This document shows positions 45,961-58,042 of a stretch of 64,000 bases of DNA, piece after piece (position 1 is the first letter of the stretch; each line of letters opens with the position of its first letter). The stretch is taken from NCBI GenBank assembly GCA_021464245.1, contig JADCRB010000065.1, positions 2,296,991-2,360,990 on the forward strand. Reading direction: 5' to 3'. The position numbers and the translations under genes are program-made. The DNA comes from Carallia brachiata (lineage: Eukaryota; Streptophyta; Magnoliopsida; Malpighiales; Rhizophoraceae). The notes beneath the pieces were generated by a model. The model was not told the DNA's origin, made no database searches, and saw only the letters and a list, made by a program, of their open reading frames with translations.

Positions 45961-47580
45961 TGAGTCAAACCCAATAAGTATCTTGATATTTGGGGGAACA
46001 CTGACTATTATAATTGGAAAAAAGATCCCAACGTGCAAAGCAACTATCCGACGATTATGTATCAGAAATCATTTGTGTAGTAAATTTCTTAATAATTTAA
46101 ATAAAGTTGAAATTTGGCTTGCATACTCATTTAAAAAACTTTAAAATAATCATATTTTTCTCAAATTGGATATTAAGAAAAATCGCCTCTTTAACAATAA
46201 CCAATAATTCATGAAACTTCTCAGTTAGTGTTTTCTCTATTGTATCTATGCCAAATTGGGCCTTTTTTGTCTTGGTTTTTTTGTTGTAGTTAAAAATCTC
46301 CTCTATGATTTACCGACAAATTATTGTTTAAGATAAAAAATCTCCTATATTTTTTATGGACATGTGAAGCCGTCTCCTCACTTATGAAAAGGTACAAATT
46401 AGTAGATATTTTTCTAATGTTTTTTTTCTCTTATGTTGTTATTGTCTATTGCTTTTTTTGTTAAGGTACTTCTCCAATTCTTGATTAAGAATTGCTTATA
46501 CAACTTAGTAGATAGGATAGAAATAATGTCAACTTTTTTAAAATAATACTAAATATTTGAGTATTTTATTTTTAGTATGAATATTTCAACAAATATGATT
46601 AAACTCATACATCGTATGAGTCTAATACTAGTTACACATAAAAAGTCGAAACTGAGAGAAAGTTATCAATTTTTCTTTGTCTACCAAGTGTCAAATTCTC
46701 AAATTGAAAGAAATAAAAGAAAAAAAAAGCTTATGCCAAATTTTTCTTTTAGAAAAAACTCCAAATTTCTCCTTTTTTTTTTAAAGTCTCTTTATATTTT
46801 TCCCTTTTATTTTTTTCTTTTTCCTTATAAAGGCAATATATATATATATATAAGAATATAAATTTATTTAATTTTCTTTTAATAATCTAAGGTAATAAAA
46901 GTATTATTCTCCTTTTTAGAAAATTAACTCTCTCTTACATGTATAATTCTCAAATTGAAAGAAATAAAAAGAAGAAAAAACTTTTGTGTTGCTGTCTGTA
47001 ATATATTTTTTTTATCTCACAAGCTCACATAATGATTATATTTTATGAGATAAATAAATTAAGGAGCTTAATCAATAAATTAATTTATAATAATTTAAAT
47101 AAAATAAAATACAAATGATTTAAGCCCAATTTACACAAACTCAATTGAATTGCTCTCTTTAACAACTTGATTAATAAATGTTGTAAATTTAAGAGGGAAA
47201 AAAAGCACTCATATGTTGCAAATCTTTTTCAAAATATGATATTTTCAAAAAGTCACTAATTACAAGTGAAAAACTCATAATTTTTTTTCCACAAAATTGA
47301 AATCACAACAAATTATCAGAAGTCATTACGTGTTAATTAGCCCTCCGAAAGCTGTGAATTAGGTCTGATAAAAAAAGAAAGAAAGAAAGAAAGAAAGCTA
47401 TGAATTAGGACAATAAGAGAGCAAGACAGATGGCACTCTTCAAAACTGGAAGCAAGTTCGCTAACATAAACAAAATTTTATATAAACGTCCATGAGTTGA
47501 AAGTCAACTCAGGTTATAACCTCAACCAGAGCCAATCCAGACCTCCACTTACAGATATATATATATAAAAAAAAAAAAAG
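45961..47580. other. AT-rich intergenic DNA
   Basis: Contains a third partial copy of the repeat seen at 9331-10310 (about 46416-46500), a (TA)n run near 46838 and a (GAAA)n microsatellite at about 47370-47397. No gene recognised. Confidence 0.5.
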
Positions 47581-47676
47581 GGAAAAATTATGAGCTTTTC
47601 CCGAGGAGTGTGTAATTCTCAATCCACACAGCGGCACCAAAATGACTGAGGAAAAGATAATTTAATTCTGCACTGT

Positions 47677-48046
47677 TTAAAGAGATTTCTGACTGTTGGG
47701 TGGGGTTGAAGACATCATGGAGAGCGCATCTGTCACAGAAGACATGACACTCAAGGCAGCTTTCAGAGCATCCTGAGACCAACCTGGTTTCACAATGGCT
47801 CGGATCTGGATATTTGCAAGGAAAAAAGCACTGATGAAACAGGCAAATATTGAGCGCAGCCACTCAACAGATTTTAGAAACAATGCAGCAGCCAGAGTGT
47901 TTTTTATTGCTTTATCTGGTGGTGCTATGTTAGTATTACGTTCAAGTCCCCTACCCACCCCTCTTCTTTTATCTAGAACAAGGCCGGCAATTCCGCAGCA
48001 GTTGCAAGAAGAAATTTTTGAGGGAGAAAAGAACCAAAAAAAAGAA
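47677..48046 (-). CDS. Possible last exon of a small membrane protein, unrecognised
   Basis: The minus-strand frame is open from about 48046 to the stop at 47677-47679 without an ATG near its start. It is preceded by a pyrimidine-rich stretch, so it could be a terminal exon joined to an unseen upstream exon. The product has a balanced, protein-like composition: [17 protein letters not shown], a hydrophobic helix ([19 protein letters not shown]) and an Ala/Ser/Met-rich tail ending PPNSQKSL. The antisense frame at 47795-48064 looks less natural. I do not recognise a family. Confidence 0.4.
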
Positions 48047-48651
48047 AAAGTACCTATGCTGTGATTAGGGACTTAGGATTAAGTCACCTCAACAGCCATT
48101 TCACTAATAAAACTCACTATATTTGTATCTTCGTAGAATCATAAATAGCAAGGGCCTCCTCTCACACCTGTAAGTAAGTCTCCAATGCACATTCTCACTC
48201 TTTATTTACATTCTTAGCATATAATTTATCAACTAATTTAAATATCTAGCATATTTTATCAACTAATTTAAATATTAAAATGTTAACGCAAACTCTCAAT
48301 CTAACCCTTATTTATTTGTTGTCATACAAGTGTTCGTCTCGGCTCACTCCATCCAGAACTTATTAACAACCAGTTGTTTGCTAATGTCATTGCGATTTGA
48401 GAAGCTCTGATAGATGCTAAATTCCAAGGATTGTGACAATGGTGAAAGATGACGAGGGTAGCTTGAAATTTTGACGTACAAAAAAGCAATAAATTTGTCA
48501 TTTGAAATCCCTTTCCATTAAATAAAGTTAATTACCGAAACAATGTTTTAAGAAGTAAGATTATGTGAACATGTTTGATAAGACATATTAAAAGTATACA
48601 GTTAATCTAATAATATTTAACGGTTTATTTTTTTTTAATTCATTAATGTTG
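48047..48651. other. AT-rich intergenic DNA
   Basis: No gene or bounded repeat recognised. Confidence 0.45.
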
Positions 48652-48870
48652 TGTTTGGATTGTAAGAATTTGGTGAGAAGGAAAGTGGTGAGAAAAAAAA
48701 AGATTTGAAAAGAAAGTTGTGAGAAAGAAAAGTGAATGAATATGTTATTTAGATAGATGAATGATATGAGAAAGAAAATAATTAGAAAGTGAATTGATAT
48801 ATTTGGATTGTAGGAAAAAGTGATGAAAAAGATAATAAATATATCAAATTACTAAACTATCCCTAATGTT
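48652..48870. mobile_element. GTTTGG-type MITE-like repeat, copy 4
   Basis: Starts GTGTTTGGATTGTAAGAATT and is rich in GTGAGAAAG motifs. An internal second ATTTGGATTGTAGGAAAAAG suggests a nested or duplicated end. It ends near AATATATCAAATTACTAAAC, matching the other copies. Confidence 0.5.
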
Positions 48871-51800
48871 TTGAATATTTTTTTTTTTTTTTTTTGTCCC
48901 ACAATCGGAAAACCTGTGTTGCAAATGAACGTCAGACGCCTCGTGTTGGCAGGCCAACATCTTAGCATTCAATTTTAGGTTTTTTTTTTTTCTCTTCTTT
49001 TGTGTGTACAAATTAATTTTGTTAATAACAAAAAATTAGGGTTATTTTAGTAATTTTTAGCTCAGATGTTTTGTTTTGTTTTTTTTTTTTATATGTGAAC
49101 TCTAATATGTACGGCCAACATCTTTTTCAAGTCTTTCCATTAAATGTCAAACACAAGAATTTGTATTGGGAATTATGATTTTCATTTCTCATTATTTTCT
49201 TATGGTTACCAAATAAAGTATAAATTTTTTATAATTTAATAATTCATATAATTGTATATTCATATTCTCGTGGTTATATATGTCCAAAACATTTTTCTGT
49301 TTTAAAGGATGCTACCACTCTTTAATAATTATTATTAACTAATGACATGCTTTTGAAATTGGCACTTATTTTGTGAAGGAAGAGAACTATAGTACGATTT
49401 TAAGACACATAATGCCCATTTTGAAAATGTTGGTGCCTAAAAGACTTTCACTGGAGAAAGGAAGGTCTACAGTACAGCATGCGAATGCGCAGGTCCTTTT
49501 ATTTATTTATTTATTTTTTGATACATTAGATCATTATGCACAACAACTCTGCATAGATTGTCACTCACAGCATCATCACCACATTTCCATGTCCCGTTGG
49601 ACCCGTTCCTTCACATCCCTCGAGTTGGAATAAAGGGTAAAATAGATATCATCCCCTCTTGATAGAAGGAGAGGCTTAGTGTAATTGTAATGTTTATTTT
49701 ATTATAATTTAGTAATTAAAAATTTAAAATTTAAAATTGGTTACAAAAATAAAGAGAAGACTGTATATATTAATTTTTTCTTAGACTCTACATGTATAGG
49801 AACTTCGTACGTTGAGTTGCATTCTACTTAATTATCGTCCTGATGATTCTGTACTAGCTGCCACCAATTCAACCAATCGGTTAGTTAAATAAAGAAGACA
49901 AAAAAAGGAGACAAAAAAAAGTGAGGGCAGAACAAATACAAAAAAAGAAATTGTTACGGGGATCTTGAACTGAATTCCTTTCCCAATATCGGCATGAAGC
50001 AGTTGCCAGTGACAGCTCCAAATCCTTCCGGAGACGATCTCAGCTTCCTTCCCCAGGAAAAATGTCTATAAGCATAGAGACATTGGGACCACAACGTTTT
50101 GTAGCATTGAGTTTTGGTATATGGGTAGAGAAACTAATAGGGATTAGTCAGAGACATTTTTTATTTTTTTAATTTTTTCAAAAGCTAAACTCTAATTATA
50201 ATCAGTGTTACCTCAAATATATTTAGTATTATCTTAAAATTTAATTTTTAACAAAACAAAACTTTTCATTTTTTTCGTTTTCCTAATGTCTTCTGTCTGC
50301 TCTTGACAGATTTTTCTGCCCAAAGAAACTTTTTTTGAAGCATTATACAGAATTGGTTAGATAAACCCAATTTTCTGCAAGTTATACATCTTTTAAGACT
50401 TTCTAAATTCCATTTTTATCAGGAAAATTTGATTGATTTCTTATGTGCTATATTTATTCGATGTAATATCATTTCTTTGGATTGAGTAAACGAATTATTG
50501 TTATTTTTTTATTGCAAGAAAAGTTTGATTTGGCGGGAGATGGGAAACGAAAAAAAAAAGAACAAAAATATAATTCCATTTATTTTGTTTTATAGTTTAA
50601 AATAATTATCGGTCTTGGTCTTGGTTCATAAAAAAAAAAAAAGGGTCAACTTTTAATAAAAAAAGAGATTAGAAAGTGCTATCTCTATGTAGTGTTCTCT
50701 TCATAGGATAAAGAAATTCGACCTCCTGATCCTCCTCAAATCGGGAAATCTTTGTGGCCACTTGTGCTCGAAAAATGGTTATTACATTTGTTGATCCGGA
50801 AAAGCTAAATAAAGCTTTTTCATTGAATGGAAAATGAGATACTCATGGAAAGCCATGTGTAGCAAGACAAATAGAAAAGATATACTAATAAAAAAAAGTA
50901 TTTTTTACTGACAATCTTTTTTTTTTTTTTTGTGTGTGAGTATGAGTCCAATTAAAATTCCTCTAGAACAATATGACAACATGCACATTCAAAATGGGGT
51001 ATAGTGGAACTCTTGACATGCAAATTAAATGACATTGGGTGGTTTTCAATTAAGAAAAGAAAATGGAAAAAGATATCTGCGGGCATCGTCTTCCTCATCT
51101 TTAATTTTACTGCCCTTTCGCTCTCTCTGTGATCAGAAGAACCTGGGGGCTGAGCAGTGGCGACTAAACTTGATCTTTAGAACTAGAAAATGGCGGACTT
51201 GGATTTGTCTATAGTTTGGCCCAAGAAAAAGAAGGAGAAAACACAAAACAAACGAACATGGAAACAACCCGACACAGCCTCGGGCCGAAAAGACACAGAA
51301 GCACAAACACCATCTTTGTTGACAACAGCAGAAACATACACATGAAACCAATGTAGCACACCAAGCTGACGCAGATAATCAAAAACAACATCTTTGGTCC
51401 TGCAACTATCCTATGCGATGCATACCCAGATGACAAACTCCATGAATATCACCGAGCTCTCCTCGGATTTCGAAGTGTTTGCAACTGAGAAAACAAGAAA
51501 ACCGGTGACTGATAGCGAAGAATCATGTAATTCTCACAAAAAGGTAACTGAATGTACTCAATCTATTATCTATATATGTACTTATATTTATATATGGGCT
51601 CAAAGTTAGAATATTTTGGTACGAGATGGACATAATGATGCTTCTTTTCGAAGCGTATGCAAATAAATTTTATATGTCGCACCTGCATATTCTCACTGAA
51701 GGAAGCATTAAGTAAAGAACTGATAATACTGAAAAAATTGATCGAAAAATAGCTTTGCTGACGTTTTGGTAAGAAGAATGCAGAAGAACATAAGTCAAAT

Positions 51801-52628
51801 AGAAGATTAGCCAATCAGACAGCGATTCATGCAACTTCCTTGAAGTTTCTTTTTTTGTTTCTTTGTTGTTCCAAGTGCAAGTTGTGACATAGAATCAAGT
51901 GATATTCCATTTACGGGACATAACTAACCAACATTTTTTTCATTTTTTTATGTAATTTTCCTCTGGATTTTTAAGATGCCTCAAGCTGTCACTTATCAGG
52001 CATGACATGGTAGAGCCTGGACGTTGCCTTTTTGCCAGTATAACAAGAAAAAGTTTACATAATTACACTTAAACGCTTAAACAGCAATGCAATCTTATTT
52101 GTTAATTATTATTTAATAATTCATTTCTTATTATAATAAATTTAATCATCAACTACTTATATCACTTTATTTTTACTTTAAAGTCACTCTTGTTAAATTA
52201 AAAAGTTTTGCTATAATCAATTCAAAATTTAAGATCATTTTAATGTCCTGTAATAACTTTTTTTCTTTTTTGTGTTCTTTTATTTCGCCCTTAAATACCC
52301 TTTTTTACGTCATCTTTAAGTGAATCATTTGCATTTTATCTGTAATTCAATTCCATATTTTGACCACGTGCCACTGGATCTAAATCGCCAAATGAAGACA
52401 TCCTAAATAATCCAGAGAACATAGGATAACATAAAAAGCATATCTATAATTGATGGATTTAATGAAATTTTGTTATATGGTTTTTTGTTAATTTGTGGCA
52501 CGCTTTTTTTTTTCTTTTTTATTCTGAGAAGGAGCACGCATTGTACTTAAAAGTGTACAAAGTGTAGTTCCACAATGACCAGGCACCGTGTAACTGACAA
52601 TCACCTATTAAGCGATGGGATCCATTAC
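48871..52628. other. Intergenic DNA with two coding-like patches
   Basis: About 49970-50080 (plus strand) reads ELNSFPNIGMKQLPVTAPNP, then SGDDLSFLPQEKCL before a stop. About 51390-51547 reads SMNITELSSDFEVFATEKTR, then PVTDSEESCNSHKK, and is followed by GGTAACT, a possible splice donor. Neither is recognised. The segment 51226-51360 is CA-rich like the copia 2 target. The rest is AT-rich. Confidence 0.35.
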
Positions 52629-52839
52629 ATGGTCAAATAATTTTTTCTTATTATGTCTATATGTATTTTTTTTTGTGCAATCACAAATATTTTTTATGCA
52701 ACTACATAGAAAAAATGTGCAATAAAAAAATAATAATATTTTTTGAATTACTTTTTATCGATTTGGTTGCACAAAACAAGTTTTTAGTTATACAAAAAAA
52801 ATTTTGTGTGGAGATAATAGAAAAAAATTATTTGACCAT
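52629..52839. mobile_element. Short MITE with ~30-bp terminal inverted repeats
   Basis: The left end ATGGTCAAATAATTTTTTCT is matched by the right end on the minus strand, ATGGTCAAATAATTTTTTTC, with further similarity (TTATTATGTC/TATTATCTCC). It is 211 bp and AT-rich; the 64-codon open frame inside is fortuitous. Confidence 0.75.
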
Positions 52840-53329
52840 AAACTTTTTCCCTTAAGCGATATCCTTGAAATGAAGTGTAGTTCGAAACATAATTTGACGC
52901 GTGTTATGTATGTTAGAATCAAACACTCCTAATTAGTGCGTTGTATACATATTGAATACAAACAACTCGATTTTTATATTTTTAAAAGTCTTTCACATAA
53001 TAATTTTCTTCTGAACATATATATTAATAGATAGTTTGTTTAATACAATACATATATATAGATAACAAAATACGAACTACAGCATACAATAATATAGTAA
53101 ATTTTTGGAATTATTTGAAAAAATGATAATTTTATTAAATATATTTTAATTGTACATATATATCTATATATAATATATTTAATATATATTTTGTTGTGAT
53201 ATCTACTCTTTATCATGTCCTGATTTTTTTCAAGATTTAATTTTTCATATTATGTGATGTCATAGCCATGTCTTTGTGACCTTATCAAGGACAAAGGAGG
53301 ATCCATTAGTCTCGGTGCAACCCAAGAAA

Positions 53330-54770
53330 GGAGAAAATTGGGTATGTTTTGGTCTAATTAGTTAGAATATTTTTTTGATTAGTTGAGTTAATATGGTCAG
53401 TCAAATATTTGGTATGGTCGGTCACATGCTTCACAGAAAATGGCGTACCTCCAAAACGTAGTAAACAGGTATAATCTATGATTAATCAGAACATAAATAA
53501 CAGATTACAAAGCACAACAAATAAAATGAAAATTAGGGAGTGAAAGAGAGAGAGATCAAATACAAAGATTTAGAGGTTCGGCTATTATCTAAGCCTATAT
53601 CCTCTCTCCAAGCTCTCAACCTTGAGAGTTCACAATTCGCTAATCACAATATGGTGTCAAGCTTATCACTTACTTTGCTTGTTAATCTGGTGTCAACCTT
53701 GAGCCTATATCCTCTTTACAATTATTGATACAATGTCAAGCTCATCATTCACTTCGCTTGTTAATCTAGAGTCAAGCTCACCTATACAACACTTAAGTCA
53801 CTTAACCTTGAAAATAAAGCTATACAAAACTCTCTCATAAAATCATAGTGGTTCTCTCTCTTGAACACTTTTGCTCTTCTCTTCTATTAATCTTTTGTTT
53901 AAGCTCTCAAGCTTCTTTCGATTTTCTTTGATCTTTTCTTTTCTCACCCAACACTAAGATTATAATGTCAAAGTTCTTTTCTCTTCTCTTTTGTTTTTCT
54001 TTGCTACCGACAATAGAATACATAAGTTCTCTTATAGAAAGGAAATAAATCACTAGTCATTGGACAATAATTCTCATCCATAAAGAGAATTATTTTTGAA
54101 AAGGAAACTTTGACTGTCTATTCACTGCTTCACTCTAATCGGTAATACCTTGGGTCCAAAGCTGGTTGACCATACAACTATCTGCACAACTTGTCTCCTA
54201 ACATATTGTTTTTATCTTTAGTTTGAGATCTTTCATGAACTCATTCAATGCCTTCCTTCAAATGGAATGATTTTTTCAAATTTTGACTTCTTTTCTTTTT
54301 CATCTGCATTGCTACACTATCTTCAACAAATCTGCCCTTACTCTCTCTATAGAAATCAATCTCTTTTTCTAATCATGTACAGTACGTCTCCTAATTTATC
54401 TCTAGCTGTCTGTGGAATCCTTTAGAAATTGACAAGCCGCACTTCAGTATTTGGCTCATATCTTCCTCCACATATCTCCAATTAATGTGTAGTTGCTTTC
54501 ATTGGAAACTAGACACGTTTATCTTTACAACTATGTATGGTTCATCATCCAATTCATCTTTGATTGACCACAGTAGTCTCTGAAATTTAGTTGTACATTA
54601 GTGAATTCCTCATTGCATTCAATTGACTTGCTTACTTTGCTTTCTTAATACTTATGTGTATTTGTGACATAATCAATCGACTAATCGCACTCAAGCAAAC
54701 ACATTAACAATACTTAACATTTTGGGATCATCAAGAGCCAATATGAAACCTTAGGGATCCAACATATCCC
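53330..54770. repeat. Probable retroelement-derived segment with internal direct repeats
   Basis: The block GTCAAGCTTATCACTTACTT then TGCTTGTTAATCTGG starts at 53656 and recurs at 53735 (period 79). AGCCTATATCCTCT recurs at 53592 and 53702. Composition is CT-rich and unlike the AT-rich surroundings. No LTR edges or coding domains could be fixed. Confidence 0.4.
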
Positions 54771-55329
54771 TTTAATTCATTTATCTGCCTTTGGATGTGT
54801 CTCAATGTTGTTTGCGCAATTAGTTAGTCACATGGGTGAGTAATTATTTTGTGGAACTTAATTTTTTTTTAGTCAATGACCCAAACTACTCAACATTATA
54901 TGTTCCATTACTTTGTCCTCACACAAAAAATGCCAGATTAAAAGAGATGTCAGTTCATAGTTGTAATATTTTTGAAATCTAAATTTTTAATTTATTTAAA
55001 GGTCTATACTAAGTTTTTGATCTATATAGAGTATTATAAGACTTTTCGGTGCAGTCGAGAGTTGATTAAATTAATCAGACATAGAATTTTGACTAGCAAT
55101 GAATATAGAATTCATAATGTGCGTAATTTCATTGGTTTAAAAATATTTTGTACAGTCAACATATAGAGATAACGGCATGACCGTAGTTTGTCAATGATGT
55201 TTGTCGAATGAACCGAAACACAACGTTAGGACTAAAATGAAATCACTCAAACATTAAGAACTAAATTGAAAACAGACAAAACGATTGATTTTACTCGCAA
55301 CAATTCTTAAATTCTACATTTATACTCAC
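54771..55329. other. AT-rich intergenic DNA
   Basis: Short unmatched open frames only. Confidence 0.45.
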
Positions 55330-56585
55330 AAGCTCATTTTTTGTCAAAATTCACCCTCAACGTTAATGTCATTTGTCAAAATTGCCACAATGCACTTTTC
55401 CGTTGAGTCAAACCACATGGCACCATATGGCACGCCATAGGACAAAACTAGTCTGACTCATCAGCCACGTCGCCATAAATAATAATGTGGCATTTTTCAT
55501 AAAAAATTAATTTTTGTTTACAGAAATATTTTATTTAAAAATCTAAAAAATTAATAAAAACCAAAATTATAAAAAAAAAACTCCCAAAAATTTATAAAAT
55601 TGAATTTTAAAAAAAATCCAGAATTTTTATAAAAGTCTAAATATTATTTAAAAAATTTGGAATATAGATTGACAATTTTTCAGAAAAATCTAAATATAAA
55701 ATCATGAAAATTAAATAAATTAATGAAAAAAATCAGAAAATTTTCACTCTCTCCCTATCACCTTATCATTCTCGCTCTAAAAATTGAAAAGTTAAGTAAA
55801 TAAAAAATTCAAAATTTTCATGAATTGAAAATATTCAAAAATTTCCCTCTTTTCTCTCTTTCTATCACTCACTTTCTGTCTCTTTATCTATTTTTTTTAG
55901 CGTTTGAAAATGTTCAAAAGTTTCTCTCCTTTCTCTATTTCTCTCTGTATCTCACTATCTTTTTAGCGTTTTCACCTCTACTTTTGGGTAAAAATAGAGA
56001 GAGATATCTTGGGAGCCAAAAATTTTTGTTATGAATTTTTCATTTTTTTAATTTACCTTTTTTCAATTTATAATTTTTAAAAAATTTTCAGTTTTAGAAT
56101 TTTTAAAAAATTTTCAGTTTTTTATGAAAATATATTTTTAATATATAATTTGGAATTTTTTTGAAATAAAAATCTCAGATTTTTTCAACAAAAAATAATT
56201 TTTTGAATAATATTCTGAATTTTTTAAATAACATTTTTAGATTTTTTAAAAAATTATAGATGTCAAAAACTTTTTTAAGTTTATAAATTTTTGAAATTTT
56301 TTTATAAGTTTTGGGAAATTTTTAATTTTTTAAATTTTTAATAAAATATCAAGATTTTTTAAATAAAAGAAGGAATTTCTTATTAAAAATTCCATGTCAT
56401 CAGTTGTCATTACAGCTGATGACATGGCTAATGAGTTGAATTAATCTTGCTACATGGCGTCCCGTGTTGTGCCACGTGGCAGGACTTAACAAAAAAAAGT
56501 ATGTTATAGGTCAATTTTTATAAACAACGCTAAAGTTGAGGATAGATTTTAACCAAAAAAAAAAAAAAATGATTGTGGGTTTAAA
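55330..56585. mobile_element. Long-inverted-repeat (fold-back type) element
   Basis: The left arm (CACAAGCTCATTTTTTGTCA, AAATTCACCCTCAACGTTAA) pairs with the right arm read inverted (CCCACAATCATTTTTTTTTT, AAATCTATCCTCAACTTTAG). Further in, both arms hold a CCACATGGCACC/GCCACGTGGCAC motif and then several hundred bases of mutually inverse A/T-rich sequence (AAAATTTATAAAATT and the like). It is about 1.25 kb with no transposase, consistent with a Mutator-like or fold-back MITE. Confidence 0.68.
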
Positions 56586-57383
56586 TGCAGACAACTTCAA
56601 ACATTACAAGTGAGATTAATCCTTTTATCTTCCAAAAATTAAAAAGATTTAGGATCAATTTTTTTTTCTTATCCTAATAATTGCATGTCCTTCTTACCAT
56701 CTAGATGATATCGGTGTAATGATGAGGTTAATTTTGAGGTTTCAAATGATAAGGTTAATTTTGGACTTACAGTGTTCAATCGAAGTCCGTCGCAACCGAC
56801 CGACATTAGAAGAAAATTCAATCAAATAGAACACGTCGATTTTATTAGTTGTTAATTTGAAATTGAGTCTTTGCTATTGTTGTTGTTGTTGAATTGGATT
56901 CGTCCATTGCATATACATGCACATGTTTGTTAAAAAAAAATTATTTGACCAATTTTATGTCTTTATAAACAGGATTTTACTATAAAACTTAATTTTAAAT
57001 ATCATTAAAATAGTCTTAAAATTTATCTAATAAAATTTAATAATTTATTTTTTTCTTTAAATTTCAATTATTCAATTATATTTATCACTTTAATTTTATT
57101 TAAAAAATTCTACTAAATATTTCTATTATAGATTTGAATCTAAGGAAGCATCATCGTTCAAAGTAAGAATGCATTTTTTTTTTCCCGCAGAAGTAAGAAT
57201 GCATTTGACTAGAGTAGATACTGTGTTTTTTGGGGAATTGTGCATACTAATTATAGTGATGTTTTTTTGCTTGGACTGCTCCATTAGATGAAGCAAAATC
57301 GAGGTCACCATGGGCAATAATACAGGCGTCAAGGTAGGGTTGGATTATTTTAAATTCCACATTATGTTTAGTTGAGCTGGTCC
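56586..57383. other. AT-rich intergenic DNA
   Basis: Contains a short GTT repeat near 56880. A near repeat of AAGTAAGAATGCATTT occurs at about 57161 and 57191. No gene recognised. Confidence 0.45.
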
Positions 57384-57391
57384 CTTGTGAG

Positions 57392-58034
57392 CAATGAATT
57401 AAGAACCGGATTGGACCGGCCGGTTCAATCAAAAAAATCAGGAACTGGTACTAGGTCCGGTCCGGTTTAAGTCTAAAAATGAAATTCGGATCGAACAGGA
57501 AAAAATCGGTCAAAAATCTGAAAAATCGGTCAAAAACCGGGAAAACCGGCAAAAAATCGGACCGGTTGAACTGGTTCTATTTAAACCAAAAAATTTTAAA
57601 TTATAATTTGACCCAAAACTTTATCTAAATTATAATTAAGACTTTAATTTTAACTAAAAATTTTAATTTAGTCCTCAATTAATTAAAATTTTCAATTTAA
57701 TCTTTAAAATTTAAAAATTAATATTTAATCACATTTATAAATATTATTTTTTCAATTAATTTTTATAAATTATATTTTGTTAAATATACTAATTGTAATA
57801 TCCTTAATGTATGTAAATATTAATATAATTCTTAAAATACATTTTATTTTAAATATTTATTATCATTCTTATATAATATAACATTTTATATAATTATATA
57901 AGCTATATAAAAATTTAACTTTTATATATTTAATATAAAATATCAGTTTAACCGCGGTTTTACCGGTCGAACCGGTTGCACCTTGAACCTCTCAACTTTC
58001 CAGTTCAATGACCGGTTCGGTTCTGAGAACCTTA
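57392..58034. mobile_element. hAT-type MITE with perfect 8-bp target duplication
   Basis: The left end is CAATGAATTAAGAACCGG, and the right end on the complementary strand is TAAGGTTCTCAGAACCG. The duplication CTTGTGAG is at 57384-57391 and 58035-58042. Subterminal GACCGG/CCGGTT clusters at both ends and an AT-rich centre match the plant hAT MITE style, as in the copy at 9399. 643 bp, non-coding. Confidence 0.87.
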
Positions 58035-58042
58035 CTTGTGAG

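Noticed and set aside
48895..48975. SINE head on the minus strand
   Set aside because: Box-like motifs are too weak and wrongly spaced to support a polymerase III promoter.
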